A stretch of 64,000 bases of DNA, taken from NCBI GenBank assembly GCA_035771165.1, contig JAWNZC010000346.1, forward strand, positions 322,501-386,500, read 5' to 3'. The position numbers were made by a program, and so were the translations under genes. Below the pieces are notes generated by a model. It ran no database searches and was not told the DNA's origin. It saw only the letters and a list, made by a program, of their open reading frames with translations. Positions within the stretch are counted from its first letter, which is position 1. Each line of letters starts with the position of its first letter. The stretch is from Paragorgia papillata (lineage: Eukaryota; Cnidaria; Anthozoa; Scleralcyonacea; Coralliidae). Shown here one piece after another: positions 63,771-64,000 of the stretch.

Positions 63771-64000
63771 GGGGCTGTTTACATGAGCTGGGCTAGCCCA
63801 GCTATTAACCGGGATGACTCGTGTCACGAAATTCTTTCCTCGGCCACAAAAATAGATTTTAATCAACGTTAGGTTTCGTTTACATCTAAACTAAACCAAT
63901 TCTTCTTTGTACATTTAGTTTACGCGAGTTTCAAAACCACAGTGAGATCCTAATCAATCACGTGAGCCCAGTTAACCGGGCTAGCCCGGCTCATGTAAAC
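63771..64000 (-). mobile_element. GTTTACATGAGCC MITE family, near-complete copy at window end
   Basis: GGGGCTGTTTACATGAGCTG at the start and GGGCTAGCCCGGCTCATGTA at the end of the window; interior as at 44163-44362 in reverse. The right flank is outside the window. Confidence 0.8.

Overview
This is a window of animal (metazoan) nuclear DNA. It holds intron-rich genes with GT-AG splice sites, many short exons, AT-rich introns, microsatellites and very many small inverted-repeat transposons. The gene content fits a cnidarian, most likely an anthozoan (sea anemone or coral): a motile-cilium gene, a PAN-EGF-fibrinogen-like secreted protein of the kind often named 'skeletal organic matrix protein 5-like' in anthozoans, and a glycine-rich extracellular protein with a discoidin domain. 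The taxon is an inference from domain make-up, not a match to a reference.

Four protein-coding genes were assembled exon by exon. Reading frame and intron phase agree at every junction. (1) Minus strand, 23650 to beyond position 1: a giant secreted modular protein, 17 exons and about 2,436 residues in the window. It has a signal peptide, at least four glycine-rich modules, one F5/8 type C (discoidin) domain placed inside the first module, and a 3.5-kb exon with six 92-residue repeats. (2) Minus strand, 47444-28228: CCDC40, 17 exons, 1,000 residues, complete, a coiled-coil subunit of the axonemal 96-nm ruler. (3) Plus strand, 47560-56097: THOC6, 14 exons, 338 residues, complete, a WD-repeat subunit of the TREX mRNA-export complex. 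(4) Minus strand, 62450-58551: a three-exon secreted PAN/EGF/fibrinogen-like protein of 388 residues.

CCDC40 and THOC6 are head to head, with 115 bp between their start codons, so they share a promoter. That promoter carries a near-consensus RFX X-box 43 bp upstream of the CCDC40 ATG. THOC6 and gene 4 converge. Gene 1 lies downstream of CCDC40 in the same orientation, across 4.6 kb of nested transposons.

Most other DNA is repeats. It includes foldback MITEs with TTA/TAA duplications (Harbinger-like) or TTAA duplications (piggyBac-like), one Mutator-like element with a perfect 9-bp duplication, a pogo/Tc1-like element, a 4-bp CCGG-duplicating element nested three deep, 5S-rRNA-derived SINEs, tRNA-derived SINEs, and a dispersed family with a hammerhead-ribozyme-like motif. 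No autonomous transposase or reverse transcriptase gene, rRNA gene, CRISPR array or functional tRNA was recognised. No database search was possible; family names rest on visible motifs and recalled family features.
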